NCBI RefSeq assembly: GCF_023073355.1
Contig: NZ_JADPJI010000004.1
Span: 1 to 64,000 of the forward strand
Length of the DNA stretch: 64,000 nt
Source of the DNA: Bradyrhizobium sp. 199
GTDB lineage: Bacteria; Pseudomonadota; Alphaproteobacteria; Rhizobiales; Xanthobacteraceae
Direction of reading: 5' to 3'
Below the pieces are notes generated by a model. The model had not been told where the DNA came from and did no database searches. It worked only from the letters and a program-made list of their open reading frames with translations. Shown here one piece after another: positions 1 through 8,655 of the stretch (position 1 is the first letter of the stretch; every line of letters begins with the position of its first letter). The translations under genes and the position numbers were made by a program.

Positions 1-102
1 GGGCTACCCCTCTCCCCCACCCTCCCCCACAAGGGGGGAGGGAGCGCAGCGCGGCTGGAGCTGGCGAACATGGTCTCCGCCTGCGACGGAAGCACCTCAT
101 GA
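1..102 (+). CDS. ccmA: C-terminal end of CcmA, heme exporter ATPase (partial, tentative)
   Basis: Frame 1 is open from the first base to a TGA at 100-102, which overlaps the ccmB start as ATGA. In ccm operons ccmA directly precedes ccmB and often overlaps it this way, so this should be the tail of the ATP-binding subunit. No ATPase motif is visible because the body lies outside the window. The first ~19 codons fall inside a CT/GA-rich dispersed repeat (PLSPTLPHKGGGSAA), so the tail looks repeat-derived. The call rests on position and overlap only. The true ccmA stop could lie upstream of the window, in which case this is intergenic. Confidence 0.4.
   Translation, partial: GLPLSPTLPHKGGGSAARLELANMVSACDGSTS
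7..57. repeat. Dispersed inverted repeat, CTCTCCC / GGGGGAG type
   Basis: The segment reads CCCTCTCCCCCACCCTCCCC, then ACAAGGGGGGAGGGAGCGCAG, so it can fold into a hairpin. Related copies lie at about 4841-4970, 11691-11718, 21621-21768 and 63307-63457. This copy lies within the open reading frame that runs into the ccmB start. Confidence 0.6.
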
Positions 103-767
103 GCGCCCTGTCCGCCCTCATTCGCCGGGACATCCGGATCGCGCTTCGTGTCGGTGGCGGGGCACTGATCGGCGTGCTGTTCTTCCTGACCGTGGTGGTG
201 CTGATGCCGTTCGCGGTCGGACCGGACCTGGCGCTGCTGTCGCGGCTGGGGCCGGCCATTCTCTGGCTCGGCGCGCTGCTGGCGAGCCTGCTCACCCTCG
301 ACCGGCTGTTCATGGCCGACCACGAGGACGGCTCGCTCGACCTGATCACGATGAGCCGGACGCCGCTTGAACTCGCCTGCGCGGCCAAGGCGCTGGCGCA
401 TTGGCTGGCCGCCGGCCTGCCGCTGATTGTCGCAACCCCCGTGCTCGGCCTCTTGCTCAACCTCGACATGGTCGCGACCGGCGCGGTGGCGCTGACGCTG
501 CTCGCCGGTACCCCGGCGCTGACCTTTACCGGCATGATCGGCGCGGCGCTGGCGGTGACCTTGCATCGCGGCGGGCTGCTGATGGCGGTGCTGGTGCTGC
601 CGCTGTCGATTCCCGTCCTGATTTTCGGCGTGGCGGCCTCGCAGGCCGTGATCGTGGGTCCGATGAGCTTCGGCGCGCCGTTCTCGATCCTGTGCGCGCT
701 GTCGTTGGTCAGCCTCGTGGTCGGCCCCTTCGCGGCCGCAGCGAGCCTGCGGCATGGACTTGATTGA
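99..767 (+). CDS. ccmB: Heme exporter protein CcmB
   Basis: Integral inner-membrane permease subunit of the CcmABCD system, which works with the CcmA ATPase to release holo-CcmE during cytochrome c maturation (system I). The 222-residue product has the usual CcmB length and about six hydrophobic segments. It opens with SALSALIRRDIRIALRVGGG, typical of the family, and carries a conserved DRLFMADHEDGSLDL stretch after the second segment. The ATG overlaps an upstream TGA. ccmC, ccmD and ccmG follow on the same strand, with a 106-base gap before ccmC. Confidence 0.93.
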   Translation: MSALSALIRRDIRIALRVGGGALIGVLFFLTVVVLMPFAVGPDLALLSRLGPAILWLGALLASLLTLDRLFMADHEDGSLDLITMSRTPLELACAAKALAHWLAAGLPLIVATPVLGLLLNLDMVATGAVALTLLAGTPALTFTGMIGAALAVTLHRGGLLMAVLVLPLSIPVLIFGVAASQAVIVGPMSFGAPFSILCALSLVSLVVGPFAAAASLRHGLD

Positions 768-799
768 GATGAGCTTGATTGAAACGGGCTCGACTGGCC

Positions 800-813
800 T
801 TGAGCCCGATCAA
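800..813 (+). promoter_or_regulatory. Candidate FixK/FNR-type box upstream of ccmC
   Basis: TTGAGCCCGATCAA fits TTGA-N6-TCAA, the half-site pattern of Crp/Fnr-family regulators such as FixK2 in bradyrhizobia. Its centre is 67 bases before the ccmC ATG. A class II promoter would then start transcription near 848, giving a leader of about 25 bases. The match is exact for the eight fixed positions. Function is inferred. Confidence 0.4.
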
Positions 814-873
814 CTTTCGTCCCTCGCTTTCATGCTGATTGCCTGAGCGGCCACCGATGATTATCAGGGTACC

Positions 874-1665
874 ATGTCACTGCTCGACCTCGCCAACCCG
901 ACCCGGTTCCTCGCGCTGACGGCGCGGGTCTTGCCGTGGCTCGCGGCCGCGACAATCATCCTGCTCGCGGTCGGCCTCTACCAGTCCGCCACCGCGCCGG
1001 ACGACTATCAGCAGGGCGCGACCGTCAAAATCATGTTCATCCACGTGCCCAATGCCTGGCTGTCGATGTTCGTCTGGGGCGTGATGAGCATCGCCTCGCT
1101 GGGCACGCTGGTGTGGCGTCATCCCCTCGCCGATGTCGCCGCCAAGGCCGCAGCGCCGATCGGCGCCGCCTTCACCTTCCTCGCGCTGCTCACGGGCTCG
1201 CTGTGGGGCCGGCCAATGTGGGGCACCTATTGGGAGTGGGATGCACGGCTCACCTCGGTGCTGATCCTGTTCCTGATGTATCTCGGCCTGATGGCGCTGT
1301 GGCGCGCGGTCGACGATCCCTCGCGCGCGGCACGCGCCGCCGCCGTGCTGACGCTGGTCGGCGCGATCAACCTGCCGATCATCAAGTTCTCGGTCGACTG
1401 GTGGAACACGCTGCACCAGCCGGCCTCGGTGATGCGCATCAGCGGATCGGCCCTCGACAAGTCGTTCCTGATTCCGCTGCTGGTGATGGCGATCGCATTC
1501 ACGCTGCTGTTCGTCACGCTGCATTTGGCGGCGATGCGCAACGAAATCCTGCGCCGCCGGGTCCGCTCGCTGCAAATGATGCAGGCGAGTCGTGTGGCGT
1601 TCTCGAGCGAAGCGGGCACCGGTGCGCGTGGAGAGAACGCGTCCAACGAAGTTGGGGCCGCATGA
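874..1665 (+). CDS. ccmC: Heme exporter protein CcmC
   Basis: Inner-membrane heme-handling protein that presents heme to the chaperone CcmE in system I cytochrome c maturation. The 263-residue product has six predicted membrane spans. It carries the family's tryptophan-rich periplasmic motif, seen here as [18 protein letters not shown] (WGxxWxWD), and conserved histidines in FIHVPNAW and NTLHQPAS. It ends with a short polar tail. Its stop overlaps the ccmD start (ATGA at 1662-1665), indicating translational coupling. A possible FixK box precedes it. Confidence 0.95.
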   Translation: MSLLDLANPTRFLALTARVLPWLAAATIILLAVGLYQSATAPDDYQQGATVKIMFIHVPNAWLSMFVWGVMSIASLGTLVWRHPLADVAAKAAAPIGAAFTFLALLTGSLWGRPMWGTYWEWDARLTSVLILFLMYLGLMALWRAVDDPSRAARAAAVLTLVGAINLPIIKFSVDWWNTLHQPASVMRISGSALDKSFLIPLLVMAIAFTLLFVTLHLAAMRNEILRRRVRSLQMMQASRVAFSSEAGTGARGENASNEVGAA

Positions 1666-1847
1666 CCATGTCGCTCGGTCCTTATGCATCCTTCATCGTG
1701 ACGTCCTATGCCGCAGCGGCCGTCGTGGTCGCGATCCTGATCGGCTGGATCGTGCTCGACCATCGCAACCAGACGCAGCGCCTGCGCGAGCTCGAGCGCA
1801 GCGGCATCACCCGCCGCTCCGGCCGCAGTGCGATGGACGCGTCATGA
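1662..1847 (+). CDS. ccmD: Heme exporter protein CcmD
   Basis: A 61-residue single-span membrane protein with the layout of CcmD. CcmD is the small subunit needed to release holo-CcmE from the CcmABC complex. The N-terminus ([17 protein letters not shown]) has the conserved Y-F-I pattern, followed by one hydrophobic helix (about 17-33) and a basic cytoplasmic tail ([13 protein letters not shown]). It overlaps ccmC by four bases (ATGA) and ccmG by four bases (ATGA at 1844-1847), so all three are coupled. It is short enough to be missed by automatic gene calling. Confidence 0.9.
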   Translation: MTMSLGPYASFIVTSYAAAAVVVAILIGWIVLDHRNQTQRLRELERSGITRRSGRSAMDAS

Positions 1848-2428
1848 GCGATCAATCGACCTCCGCACCGCCGCAGCGCCGCACCTTCCTGATGGTGCTG
1901 CCGCTGATCGCCTTCATTGCCCTTGCGCTGCTGTTCTGGTTCCGGCTCGGCAGCGGCGATCCCTCGCGGATTCCGTCGGCGCTGATCGGCCGCCCTGCGC
2001 CGCAGACGGTGCTGCCGCCGCTGGAAGGATTGCAGGCTGACAATGCGCCGGTGCCGGGGCTCGATCCCGCCGCCTTCAAGGGCAAGGTCAGCCTCGTCAA
2101 TGTCTGGGCCTCCTGGTGCGTGCCGTGCCACGACGAGGCACCGCTGCTGACCGAATTGGCGAAAGACAAGCGCTTCCAGCTGGTCGGCATCAACTACAAG
2201 GATGCCGCCGACAATGCGCGGCGCTTCCTGGGGCGCTACGGCAATCCGTTCGGCCGCGTCGGCGTGGACGCCAACGGCCGCGCCTCGATCGAATGGGGCG
2301 TCTATGGCGTGCCCGAGACCTTCGTCGTCGGGCGCGAAGGCACCATCGTCTACAAGCTGGTCGGCCCGGTCACGCCGGACAATCTGCGGAAGGTGTTGTT
2401 GCCGCAGATGGAGAAGGCGTTGAAATAG
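1844..2428 (+). CDS. ccmG: Thiol:disulfide interchange protein CcmG/DsbE (CycY)
   Basis: Membrane-anchored periplasmic thioredoxin-fold protein that keeps apocytochrome c cysteines reduced before heme attachment. The 194-residue product has one N-terminal signal anchor (about 14-34), then the thioredoxin domain with the WCVPC redox motif after VNVWAS, and the cis-proline region YGVPETF. The length is normal for DsbE. The start overlaps the ccmD stop. A palindromic repeat begins six bases after the stop, which suggests the ccm transcript ends here. Confidence 0.95.
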   Translation: MSDQSTSAPPQRRTFLMVLPLIAFIALALLFWFRLGSGDPSRIPSALIGRPAPQTVLPPLEGLQADNAPVPGLDPAAFKGKVSLVNVWASWCVPCHDEAPLLTELAKDKRFQLVGINYKDAADNARRFLGRYGNPFGRVGVDANGRASIEWGVYGVPETFVVGREGTIVYKLVGPVTPDNLRKVLLPQMEKALK

Positions 2429-2433
2429 TCGCC

Positions 2434-2497
2434 GTCATTGCGAGGGGCCCTTGCGACGAAGCAATCCAGACTGTCTCGGCGGAGGGCTCGCAATGAC
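2434..2497. repeat. Dispersed palindrome family A (GTCATTGCGAG...CTCGCAATGAC), copy 1
   Basis: Bounded by GTCATTGCGAG and CTCGCAATGAC, with GACGAAGCAATCCAGACTG inside. The same ends and core occur at 34782-34899, 37332-37414, 51212-51295, 54097-54181 and 57235-57319. It lies between the convergent genes ccmG and yciB and could form a bidirectional hairpin. Confidence 0.8.
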
Positions 2498-2510
2498 GCG
2501 TTGAGAGAGC

Positions 2511-3113
2511 TCACCCCTTCCTGACATCCCCCGCTTCGGCTTCGCTCGCCTCCAGCGATGCTGGCTCGAGGTGGTAGCGCTTGGTCAGCGGCATCTGGGC
2601 GAGGGCGAAGATCATCGTGATCGGCGTCACGCCAAACACCTTGAAGTTGACCCAGAAGTCCGTGCTTTGCGTGCGCCAGACGATCTCGTTCAGCGCCGCC
2701 ATGCCGGCGAAGAACAGCGCCCAACGCAGCGTGAGAATGCGCCAGCCCTGCGGCGTCAAATTGAACATCTGGTCGAACATCACGGCGATGAAGGAGCGGC
2801 CGAACAACAGGCCACCGCCGAGGATCGCGGCGAACAGGGCGTAGATGATGGTCGGCTTGAGCTTGATGAAGGTCTCATCGTGCAGCACCAGCGTCAGCGT
2901 GCCGAACACCAGCACGATCACGCCTGTCACGATCGCCATGATCGGAATGTGCCGCGTCACTACATAAGAGGCGATCATCGCCGCGACGATCGCGACCATG
3001 AAGGCGCCGGTTGCCGCGAACAGGTTGAACTTCGCGTTGACGAAGAAGAACACGAGCAGCGGACCGAGTTCGGTCGCCAGCTTGAACAGCGGATGCGGCT
3101 GGGTCTTGTCCAT
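2511..3113 (-). CDS. yciB: Inner membrane-spanning protein YciB (septation protein A family)
   Basis: A 200-residue polytopic membrane protein of the YciB/IspZ family, implicated in envelope integrity and septation. It opens with [17 protein letters not shown] followed by NAKFN, the conserved family start, and has five to six hydrophobic helices. The motifs KPTIIY and [20 protein letters not shown] match the conserved C-terminal half. It sits three bases downstream of ftsY on the same strand, so the two are probably cotranscribed. The last ~20 residues are variable and acidic. Confidence 0.93.
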   Translation of the reverse strand: MDKTQPHPLFKLATELGPLLVFFFVNAKFNLFAATGAFMVAIVAAMIASYVVTRHIPIMAIVTGVIVLVFGTLTLVLHDETFIKLKPTIIYALFAAILGGGLLFGRSFIAVMFDQMFNLTPQGWRILTLRWALFFAGMAALNEIVWRTQSTDFWVNFKVFGVTPITMIFALAQMPLTKRYHLEPASLEASEAEAGDVRKG

Positions 3114-3116
3114 TCT

Positions 3117-4064
3117 TCAGCTTTCGATTCCGGCAATGGCGCGGGCGAAATCGCGCGCGGTGAATGGCGCGAGATCGTCGACGCCTTCGCCGACGCCGAT
3201 GAAATGCACCGGCAGTTTGAATTTTTCCGCGAGCGCCACCAGGATGCCGCCCCGCGCGGTGCCGTCGAGCTTGGTCATCACGAGGCCGGTGACCCCGGCC
3301 GTACGATGGAAGGCCTCCACCTGCGACAGCGCATTCTGGCCGACGGTGGCGTCCAGCACCAGCAGCACGGCATGCGGCGCAGTGTCATCCAGCTTGCGGA
3401 TCACGCGCACGACCTTTTCGAGTTCCTTCATCAGCTCGGCCTTGTTTTGCAGACGGCCGGCGGTGTCGATCAGGAGCACGTCGGTGGCCTGCTCCTTTGC
3501 CGCGGTCAGCGCGTTGAAGGCAAGGCTCGCCGAATCCGAACCCTGGGCGCCTGATATCACCGGCGTCTTGGTGCGCTCGCCCCAGACCTTGAGCTGCTCG
3601 ATTGCGGCCGCGCGAAACGTGTCGCCGGCGGCCAGCATCACGTTGCGGCCTTCGGATGCGAATTTTTGCGAGAGTTTTCCGATGGTGGTGGTCTTGCCGG
3701 AGCCGTTGACCCCGACCACCAGAATCACGAACGGCTTCCTGGCGGTGTCGATTTCCAATGGCCTCGCCACCGGCGCCAGCACCTTCTCGACCTCGGTCGC
3801 AACGACATCCTTGACCTCGTCCGCCGAGATCGCCTTGTCGTAGCGCCCCGTGCCGACCGCATCTGCAATCCGCACCGCGACGGAGGTGCCGAGATCAGCG
3901 CGCAGCAGCACGTCCTCGATGTCATCGAGCATGGCGCGATCGAGCTTGCGCTTGGTGACGAGGTCGGCGACCGCGGTCCCGAGCGAGGACGAGGTGCGCT
4001 TCAGCCCGTCGGACAGGCGGCGCCACCAGCTCAGCTTCGGGGTCTCGGGGGTGGTATCGTTCAT
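3117..4064 (-). CDS. ftsY: Signal recognition particle receptor FtsY
   Basis: SRP receptor GTPase that docks Ffh-ribosome complexes at the inner membrane. The 315-residue product has a short N domain without the long acidic A domain of E. coli FtsY, as is usual in alphaproteobacteria. It then has the G domain motifs GVNGSGKTTT (P loop), DTFRAAA, DTAGR and TKLDGTARGG. It is followed immediately by yciB. Its partner ffh lies about 7.7 kb away on the other strand. Confidence 0.97.
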   Translation of the reverse strand: MNDTTPETPKLSWWRRLSDGLKRTSSSLGTAVADLVTKRKLDRAMLDDIEDVLLRADLGTSVAVRIADAVGTGRYDKAISADEVKDVVATEVEKVLAPVARPLEIDTARKPFVILVVGVNGSGKTTTIGKLSQKFASEGRNVMLAAGDTFRAAAIEQLKVWGERTKTPVISGAQGSDSASLAFNALTAAKEQATDVLLIDTAGRLQNKAELMKELEKVVRVIRKLDDTAPHAVLLVLDATVGQNALSQVEAFHRTAGVTGLVMTKLDGTARGGILVALAEKFKLPVHFIGVGEGVDDLAPFTARDFARAIAGIES

Positions 4065-4142
4065 GGTGGCGGTGTGTTAGCCGTTCCGGCTCCCAAACGA
4101 AAGTCTTGACCGAAAGTCCTTCAATTGCTCGATGTTCCCGCA

Positions 4143-4826
4143 TTGACCGCCGACGAGATCATGGCCCGCGTGCTCCATCGCGACGGCCTGATGCTGATCA
4201 TCGACAAGCCGTCGGGCCTGCCGGTGCATCGCGGTCCCAAGGGCGGCGCGAATCTGGAGGACTCCTTCAACGCGCTCTGTTTTGGCCTGCCGCGACCGCC
4301 GGTGCTGGCCCACCGCCTGGACAAGGACACCTCCGGCTGCCTGGTGCTCGGCCGCCATCGCAAGGCGACCGCTTCGCTCGGCCTGCTCTTCAAGCACGGC
4401 AAGATCGGCAAGACCTACTGGACGGTGGTCGAGGGCGGCCCCGCCGAGGACGAAGGCACCATCGACATGCCGCTCGGCAGGCTCAATGCCGAGCGCGGCT
4501 GGTGGCAGAAGCCCGATCCCGAGGGACAGAAGGCGATCACCAACTGGAAAGTGATGGGCCGCGGCGACGGCCTGACCTGGCTCGCCATGGAACCGGTGAC
4601 CGGGCGGACCCATCAATTGCGGGTGCATTCGGCCGCGACCGGCTGGCCGATCTTCGGCGATAACATTTACGGCAACGGCCCGCGCTTCGGCGAGCCGAAG
4701 CTGCACCTGCATTCCCGCGAGATCGTGGTGCCGATCTCCCGCAACAAGGAGCCGGTCCGCGTCGTGGCGCCGGCGCCACCCCACATGCACGAAAAGCTCC
4801 GCGCCTGCGGGTGGAACGGGGAATAG
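4143..4826 (+). CDS. RluA-family RNA pseudouridine synthase
   Basis: Converts specific uridines in RNA to pseudouridine. The catalytic motif HRLDKDTSG, with its aspartate nucleophile, is intact, followed by the family motifs KTYW and GRTHQLRVH. The protein is about 227 residues, short for the family, with no S4 domain. The start is uncertain. An in-frame TTG at 4143 (reading TADEI after the start) is chosen. A TTG at 4125 and an ATG at 4161 are also open, and none has a clear ribosome site. The exact RNA target cannot be told from sequence. It is divergent from ftsY. Confidence 0.88.
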   Translation: MTADEIMARVLHRDGLMLIIDKPSGLPVHRGPKGGANLEDSFNALCFGLPRPPVLAHRLDKDTSGCLVLGRHRKATASLGLLFKHGKIGKTYWTVVEGGPAEDEGTIDMPLGRLNAERGWWQKPDPEGQKAITNWKVMGRGDGLTWLAMEPVTGRTHQLRVHSAATGWPIFGDNIYGNGPRFGEPKLHLHSREIVVPISRNKEPVRVVAPAPPHMHEKLRACGWNGE

Positions 4827-4840
4827 TGGCGCTGTCGTTT

Positions 4841-4970
4841 ACCTCTCCCGCTTGCGAGAGAGGTCGGATCGCGAAGCGATCCGGGTGAGGGCTCTCTCCT
4901 CTTGGGGACAGTCCCCGTGCAGAAACACCCTCTCCCCGACCCTCTCCCGCAAGCGGGGGAGGGAGCGCAC
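4841..4970. repeat. Dispersed inverted repeat, CTCTCCCGCTTGCG type
   Basis: Two arms, CCTCTCCCGCTTGCGAGAGAGG and CCCTCTCCCGCAAGCGGGG, enclose a spacer that contains CTCTTGGGGACAGTCCCCGTG. The compound structure resembles the copy at 21621-21768. It fills most of the gap between the pseudouridine synthase and the DUF2336 gene. No other element is seen in this gap apart from a short AGCGGTT/AACCGCT inverted pair just before the next gene. Confidence 0.7.
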
Positions 4971-5087
4971 CTCCGCCGAGGTGGCACCTCATAGCGCCCA
5001 GGGTTTACCAAACCTTCAGTGCTCGCCTCTAATGATAGCGGTTGCTTAGAACAAGCTTCTGTAACCGCTCAGGACGAGCAAGGCGTG

Positions 5088-6197
5088 ATGTCCAAGGCCG
5101 AGCTATCGATCATCGACGAGGTCGAATCCGCGATTCGAGCAGGCTCGGCGGAAAAGGGCCTGGAAACCGCCCGGCGCGTCACCGATCTGTTCCTCTCCTC
5201 CGCCGGCAGTTTCGACGACGAGCAGATCACGCTGTTCGACGACGTGCTCGAGCGCCTGATCGGCACCATCGAACTGCGGGCGCTGGCCGACATGGGCGCA
5301 CGCATCGCGCTCGCCGAGATCAGCGCACAACTGGCGCCGATCGCGCAGGCGCCGCCGTCGGTGATCCGCCGCCTCGCCGGCAATGACGAGATCCGCATCG
5401 CCGGTCCGGTGCTGCAGGAATCCGCCCGCCTCGACGACGGCGAATTGGTGAAGATCGCATCATCCAAAGGCGAGCCGCATCTGCTCGCGATCGCCGGCCG
5501 CTGGTGGCTGAAGGAGGTCGTCACCGACGCTTTGCTGGCGCGCCGCTATCCCAGCGTCAGCCGGCGGCTCGCCGCCAATCCCGGCGCGCGCGTCTCCGGA
5601 AACGGATTCGCCGTCATGGTCGCCCAGGCCGAGTCGGACCCCGAACTTGCCGTCAGCGTCGGCGTCCGCGTGGACCTGCCGTCGGAGCTGCGCCGCCGAT
5701 TGCTGCACTCGGCGACCGATACCGTGCGCGCCCGCCTGTTGTCGCGCGCGCCGCCGCATCTGTTCGAGGAAATCCAGAGCGCGATCGCGGCCACCGCCGT
5801 CGGCGTCGAACGCGAGATGTCGAGCATCCGCGATTTCGAAGGCGCCAAACGCGCGATTGCAATGCTCAAGGTAACCGGCCAGCTCAACGAGGCGACGTTG
5901 CTCGGCTTCGCCAGGCAGCGGCGTTATGAGGAGACCGCCGCTGCCCTGGCGGCGCTGTCCGGATCGACTGTCGAAGTCATTCGCCCGCTGATGCAAAGCC
6001 TGCGCGACGACGGCCTGCTGGTGCCGTGCAAGGCGGCGCAGCTCAGCTGGGAAACCACCACCGCCGTGCTCGACAGCCGCTTTGCGACCGGCGCGATGAA
6101 GCCGGCGGATCTGGCGCGCGCGCAGGGCCACTATGCGCACATGACGCCGGAGAATGCGCGGCGAACGCTGCGATTCTGGCAGGTGCGGGCGTCGTAA
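5088..6197 (+). CDS. DUF2336 domain-containing protein
   Basis: A 369-residue soluble protein that matches the DUF2336 family, which is common in alphaproteobacteria and built of repeated short helical units. Visible repeats include IALAEISAQLAPIAQAPPSV, LARRYPSVSRRLAANPGARVSG and similar helix pairs, resembling HEAT-like arrays. No catalytic motif is seen and no function is assigned. The ATG at 5088 is chosen because AGGACGAGC lies a short distance upstream. An in-frame ATG at 5019 would extend into the leader. Confidence 0.82.
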   Translation: MSKAELSIIDEVESAIRAGSAEKGLETARRVTDLFLSSAGSFDDEQITLFDDVLERLIGTIELRALADMGARIALAEISAQLAPIAQAPPSVIRRLAGNDEIRIAGPVLQESARLDDGELVKIASSKGEPHLLAIAGRWWLKEVVTDALLARRYPSVSRRLAANPGARVSGNGFAVMVAQAESDPELAVSVGVRVDLPSELRRRLLHSATDTVRARLLSRAPPHLFEEIQSAIAATAVGVEREMSSIRDFEGAKRAIAMLKVTGQLNEATLLGFARQRRYEETAAALAALSGSTVEVIRPLMQSLRDDGLLVPCKAAQLSWETTTAVLDSRFATGAMKPADLARAQGHYAHMTPENARRTLRFWQVRAS

Positions 6198-6315
6198 CCG
6201 AGCATTCTAAGTCACGGCGCATCAACACTCTCAGTGTCGTCCCGGCCCCGTGCGCAATTCGCACTAGGCAGGGACGACGTCGAGGATAGAGCGGCGCGCA
6301 CTATTCGCAACCTTA

Positions 6316-7569
6316 TCATGTGGTGAGCCGCTCGCCATCACTGCCGGCGATTCTGAGCGGCACCACAGTGCCCACGCGCTCGCCCGCAACCGCCACCGGC
6401 AGGTAGTGCTCCGTCCGGCCCTGCCCCTCGCTCTCGATCAGCACATCGCGCGTCGCACCGATCTCCGCTTGCAGCCGTCGCTGCAATGCCGCTGCACCTG
6501 CCGTACGCAGCCGCTTCGCGCGCTCCTTGATCAGTGCCCCCGCAACTTGCGGCATTTTTGCAGCCGGCGTGCCGGGACGCGGGGAGTAGGGGAAGACGTG
6601 CAGGAATGTCAGGCCGCATTGTTCGACGAGATCGAGCGAGCGCGAGAACATCTCCTCGCTTTCGGTCGGAAAGCCCGCAATGATGTCGGCACCCAGCGCG
6701 ATATCCGGGCGCAGCCGGCGCACACGGTCGCAGAACACGATCGCATCCTGCCGCGAATGCCGCCGCTTCATGCGCTTCAGAATCATGTCGTCGCCGGACT
6801 GCAGCGACAGATGCAGATGCGGCATCAGCCGCGCGTCATCAGCGATGGCATCGAGCAGGTCGGCATCCGCCTCGATCGAATCGATCGACGAGATGCGCAG
6901 GCGCTTCAGCTGCGGCACATGCCGCAAAATCTGCTTCGTCAACATGCCGAGTTTCGGTGCGCCGGGCAGATCAGTGCCGTAGCTGGTGAGATCCACGCCG
7001 GTCAGCACGATCTCGGCATGACCGCGTTCGACCAGCGTCCGCACCTGCTCGACCACCGCGCCCATCGGCACCGAACGCGAATTGCCGCGGCCGTAGGGAA
7101 TGATGCAGAAGGTGCAGCGATGGTCGCAGCCGTTCTGCACCTGCACGAACACGCGCGGCAGGCCGCTCGCATAGCCGTCGATGAGATGCGGCGCCATCTC
7201 CCTGATAGCCATGATGTCGCTGACGGCGATCTTCTTGCTGGCGCCGAGATCGAACGCATCGCGGGCCTCCCGCCAGGCCTGCCTGCGCATCTTGTCGTCG
7301 TTGCCGACGACGCGATCGACTTCGGCCATATCGGCGAACATCGAGCTTTGCGTCTGCGCGGCGCAGCCGGTGACGACGATGCGCGCCTCTGGGCGCTCGC
7401 GCTTCAGTTTGCGGATCGATTGCCGCGCCTGCGCCACCGCTTCATTGGTGACGGCACAGCTGTTGATGACGATGGTGTCCGAAAGGCCCGCACCCTCGGC
7501 CTCACGGCGGATCACCTCCGCCTCGAAGGCATTGAGGCGGCAGCCGAAGGTAAAGACGTCGACGGCCAT
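6316..7569 (-). CDS. mtaB: tRNA (N6-threonylcarbamoyladenosine(37)-C2)-methylthiotransferase MtaB
   Basis: Radical-SAM methylthiotransferase that converts t6A37 to ms2t6A37 in ANN-decoding tRNAs. The 417-residue product has an N-terminal UPF0004 domain with cysteines in FGCRLNAFE, NSCAVT and VTGCAAQ (auxiliary 4Fe-4S cluster). The radical-SAM motif CDHRCTFC follows, with a C-terminal TRAM-like end (LPVAV ... GTVVPLRI). Its start touches the dapF stop by one base (TGATG), so the two genes are coupled. Confidence 0.95.
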   Translation of the reverse strand: MAVDVFTFGCRLNAFEAEVIRREAEGAGLSDTIVINSCAVTNEAVAQARQSIRKLKRERPEARIVVTGCAAQTQSSMFADMAEVDRVVGNDDKMRRQAWREARDAFDLGASKKIAVSDIMAIREMAPHLIDGYASGLPRVFVQVQNGCDHRCTFCIIPYGRGNSRSVPMGAVVEQVRTLVERGHAEIVLTGVDLTSYGTDLPGAPKLGMLTKQILRHVPQLKRLRISSIDSIEADADLLDAIADDARLMPHLHLSLQSGDDMILKRMKRRHSRQDAIVFCDRVRRLRPDIALGADIIAGFPTESEEMFSRSLDLVEQCGLTFLHVFPYSPRPGTPAAKMPQVAGALIKERAKRLRTAGAAALQRRLQAEIGATRDVLIESEGQGRTEHYLPVAVAGERVGTVVPLRIAGSDGERLTT

Positions 7570-8444
7570 CAGCCGACCGGCGCGAACAGCGCCGGATCGA
7601 AGCTGTCCTCATATTCGAAGGTCGCTGTGCCCGTCATCAGCACGTGGTCGTCACGTTCGCGCCATTCGATGCCGAGCTTGCCGCCGGGCAGCGTGATCTC
7701 GACATTGCGCTCGGCGCGCTTCAGGCGCGCCGCGGCGACGGCCGTGGCGCAGGCCGCCGAACCGCAGGCCTTGGTCAGGCCGGCACCGCGTTCCCAGGTC
7801 CGGATCGTGATGTGCTGGGGATCGACGATATGGGCAAGCGTGATGTTGGCGCGCTCCGGGAAGATCGGGTGGTTTTCGAGCAGCGGACCGAAACGCTGGA
7901 GATCGTAGGCGTTGACGTCGTCGACCCAGAAGATCGCATGCGGATTGCCCATGCTCACCACGGAGGGCGAATGCAGGATCGGATTGTCGATCGGCCCGAT
8001 CTGCAATTCGATGTAGCGGGTGTCGCGGAACTCCTCAGCCAGCGGAATGTCCTGCCAGCCGAACTTCGGCGCCCCCATGTCGACGGTGTAGAGATCCGGC
8101 GACGGGCCCTGCCAGGCATTGAGCAGGCCCGCAGCGGTCTCGAACGTCGCGCTGGTCTGGCCGCTCTTCTCGAAGATCCGGCGGACCACGCAGCGCATGC
8201 CGTTGCCGCAGGCGCCAGCCTCCGAGCCGTCATTGTTGTAGATGCGGATGAAGGCCTCGGTGCCGTCGAGCCGCGGCTTCTGCAGCACCATGAGCTGGTC
8301 GTAGGCCACGCCGCCATTCGCGGACGCCACCGCGCGCGCGTCGTCCGGCGTCACCTTTGCGGTGGAATCGCGCATGTCGACAACGACGATCTCGTTGCCG
8401 ATGCCGTTCATCTTGGCAAATGCGTGGTTGGCCAGCGCGCTCAT
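7569..8444 (-). CDS. dapF: Diaminopimelate epimerase
   Basis: Interconverts LL- and meso-diaminopimelate in lysine and peptidoglycan synthesis without a cofactor. The 291-residue product has both catalytic cysteines in their family contexts: GACGNGMRC in the N-terminal half and [10 protein letters not shown] in the C-terminal half. The N-terminus [17 protein letters not shown] is typical. It is the upstream gene of a dapF-mtaB pair with a one-base stop-start overlap. This pairing is common in alphaproteobacteria. Confidence 0.96.
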   Translation of the reverse strand: MSALANHAFAKMNGIGNEIVVVDMRDSTAKVTPDDARAVASANGGVAYDQLMVLQKPRLDGTEAFIRIYNNDGSEAGACGNGMRCVVRRIFEKSGQTSATFETAAGLLNAWQGPSPDLYTVDMGAPKFGWQDIPLAEEFRDTRYIELQIGPIDNPILHSPSVVSMGNPHAIFWVDDVNAYDLQRFGPLLENHPIFPERANITLAHIVDPQHITIRTWERGAGLTKACGSAACATAVAAARLKRAERNVEITLPGGKLGIEWRERDDHVLMTGTATFEYEDSFDPALFAPVG

Positions 8445-8655
8445 GAAAATTCCTGAATTTCGCCTGCCTTATATGGCGATCCTTGCCGGCTTGGCCAGCG
8501 GTTTGCTGCGGAGCCCGAGGAGGCCGGCCATGACGCATCTGTCATGGGACGAATTCGGCGCTCGCGTGTTAGAACGGCGCGTTCGCGCGAGCCGGGGCGC
8601 GGCCGGGCGCAAAGACGGATTTAGGCCGTGTGATTAAGGCGTTGGGGAGAAGAAA

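Noticed and set aside
4812..4838. GGAAC-N18-CGTT as an EcfG promoter before the DUF2336 gene
   Set aside because: The spacer is 18, outside the 16-17 used for the other calls. The -35 is inside the previous gene, and the site is 250 bases from the start with a repeat in between.
5035..5071. AGCGGTT / AACCGCT inverted pair as a riboswitch or attenuator before the DUF2336 gene
   Set aside because: Only seven bases pair with a loop of about 20 bases, and no further structure was visible.
6406..7908. 500-codon plus-strand frame opposite mtaB and dapF
   Set aside because: Covers two certain genes in antisense, and its composition is typical of complement frames in high-GC DNA.
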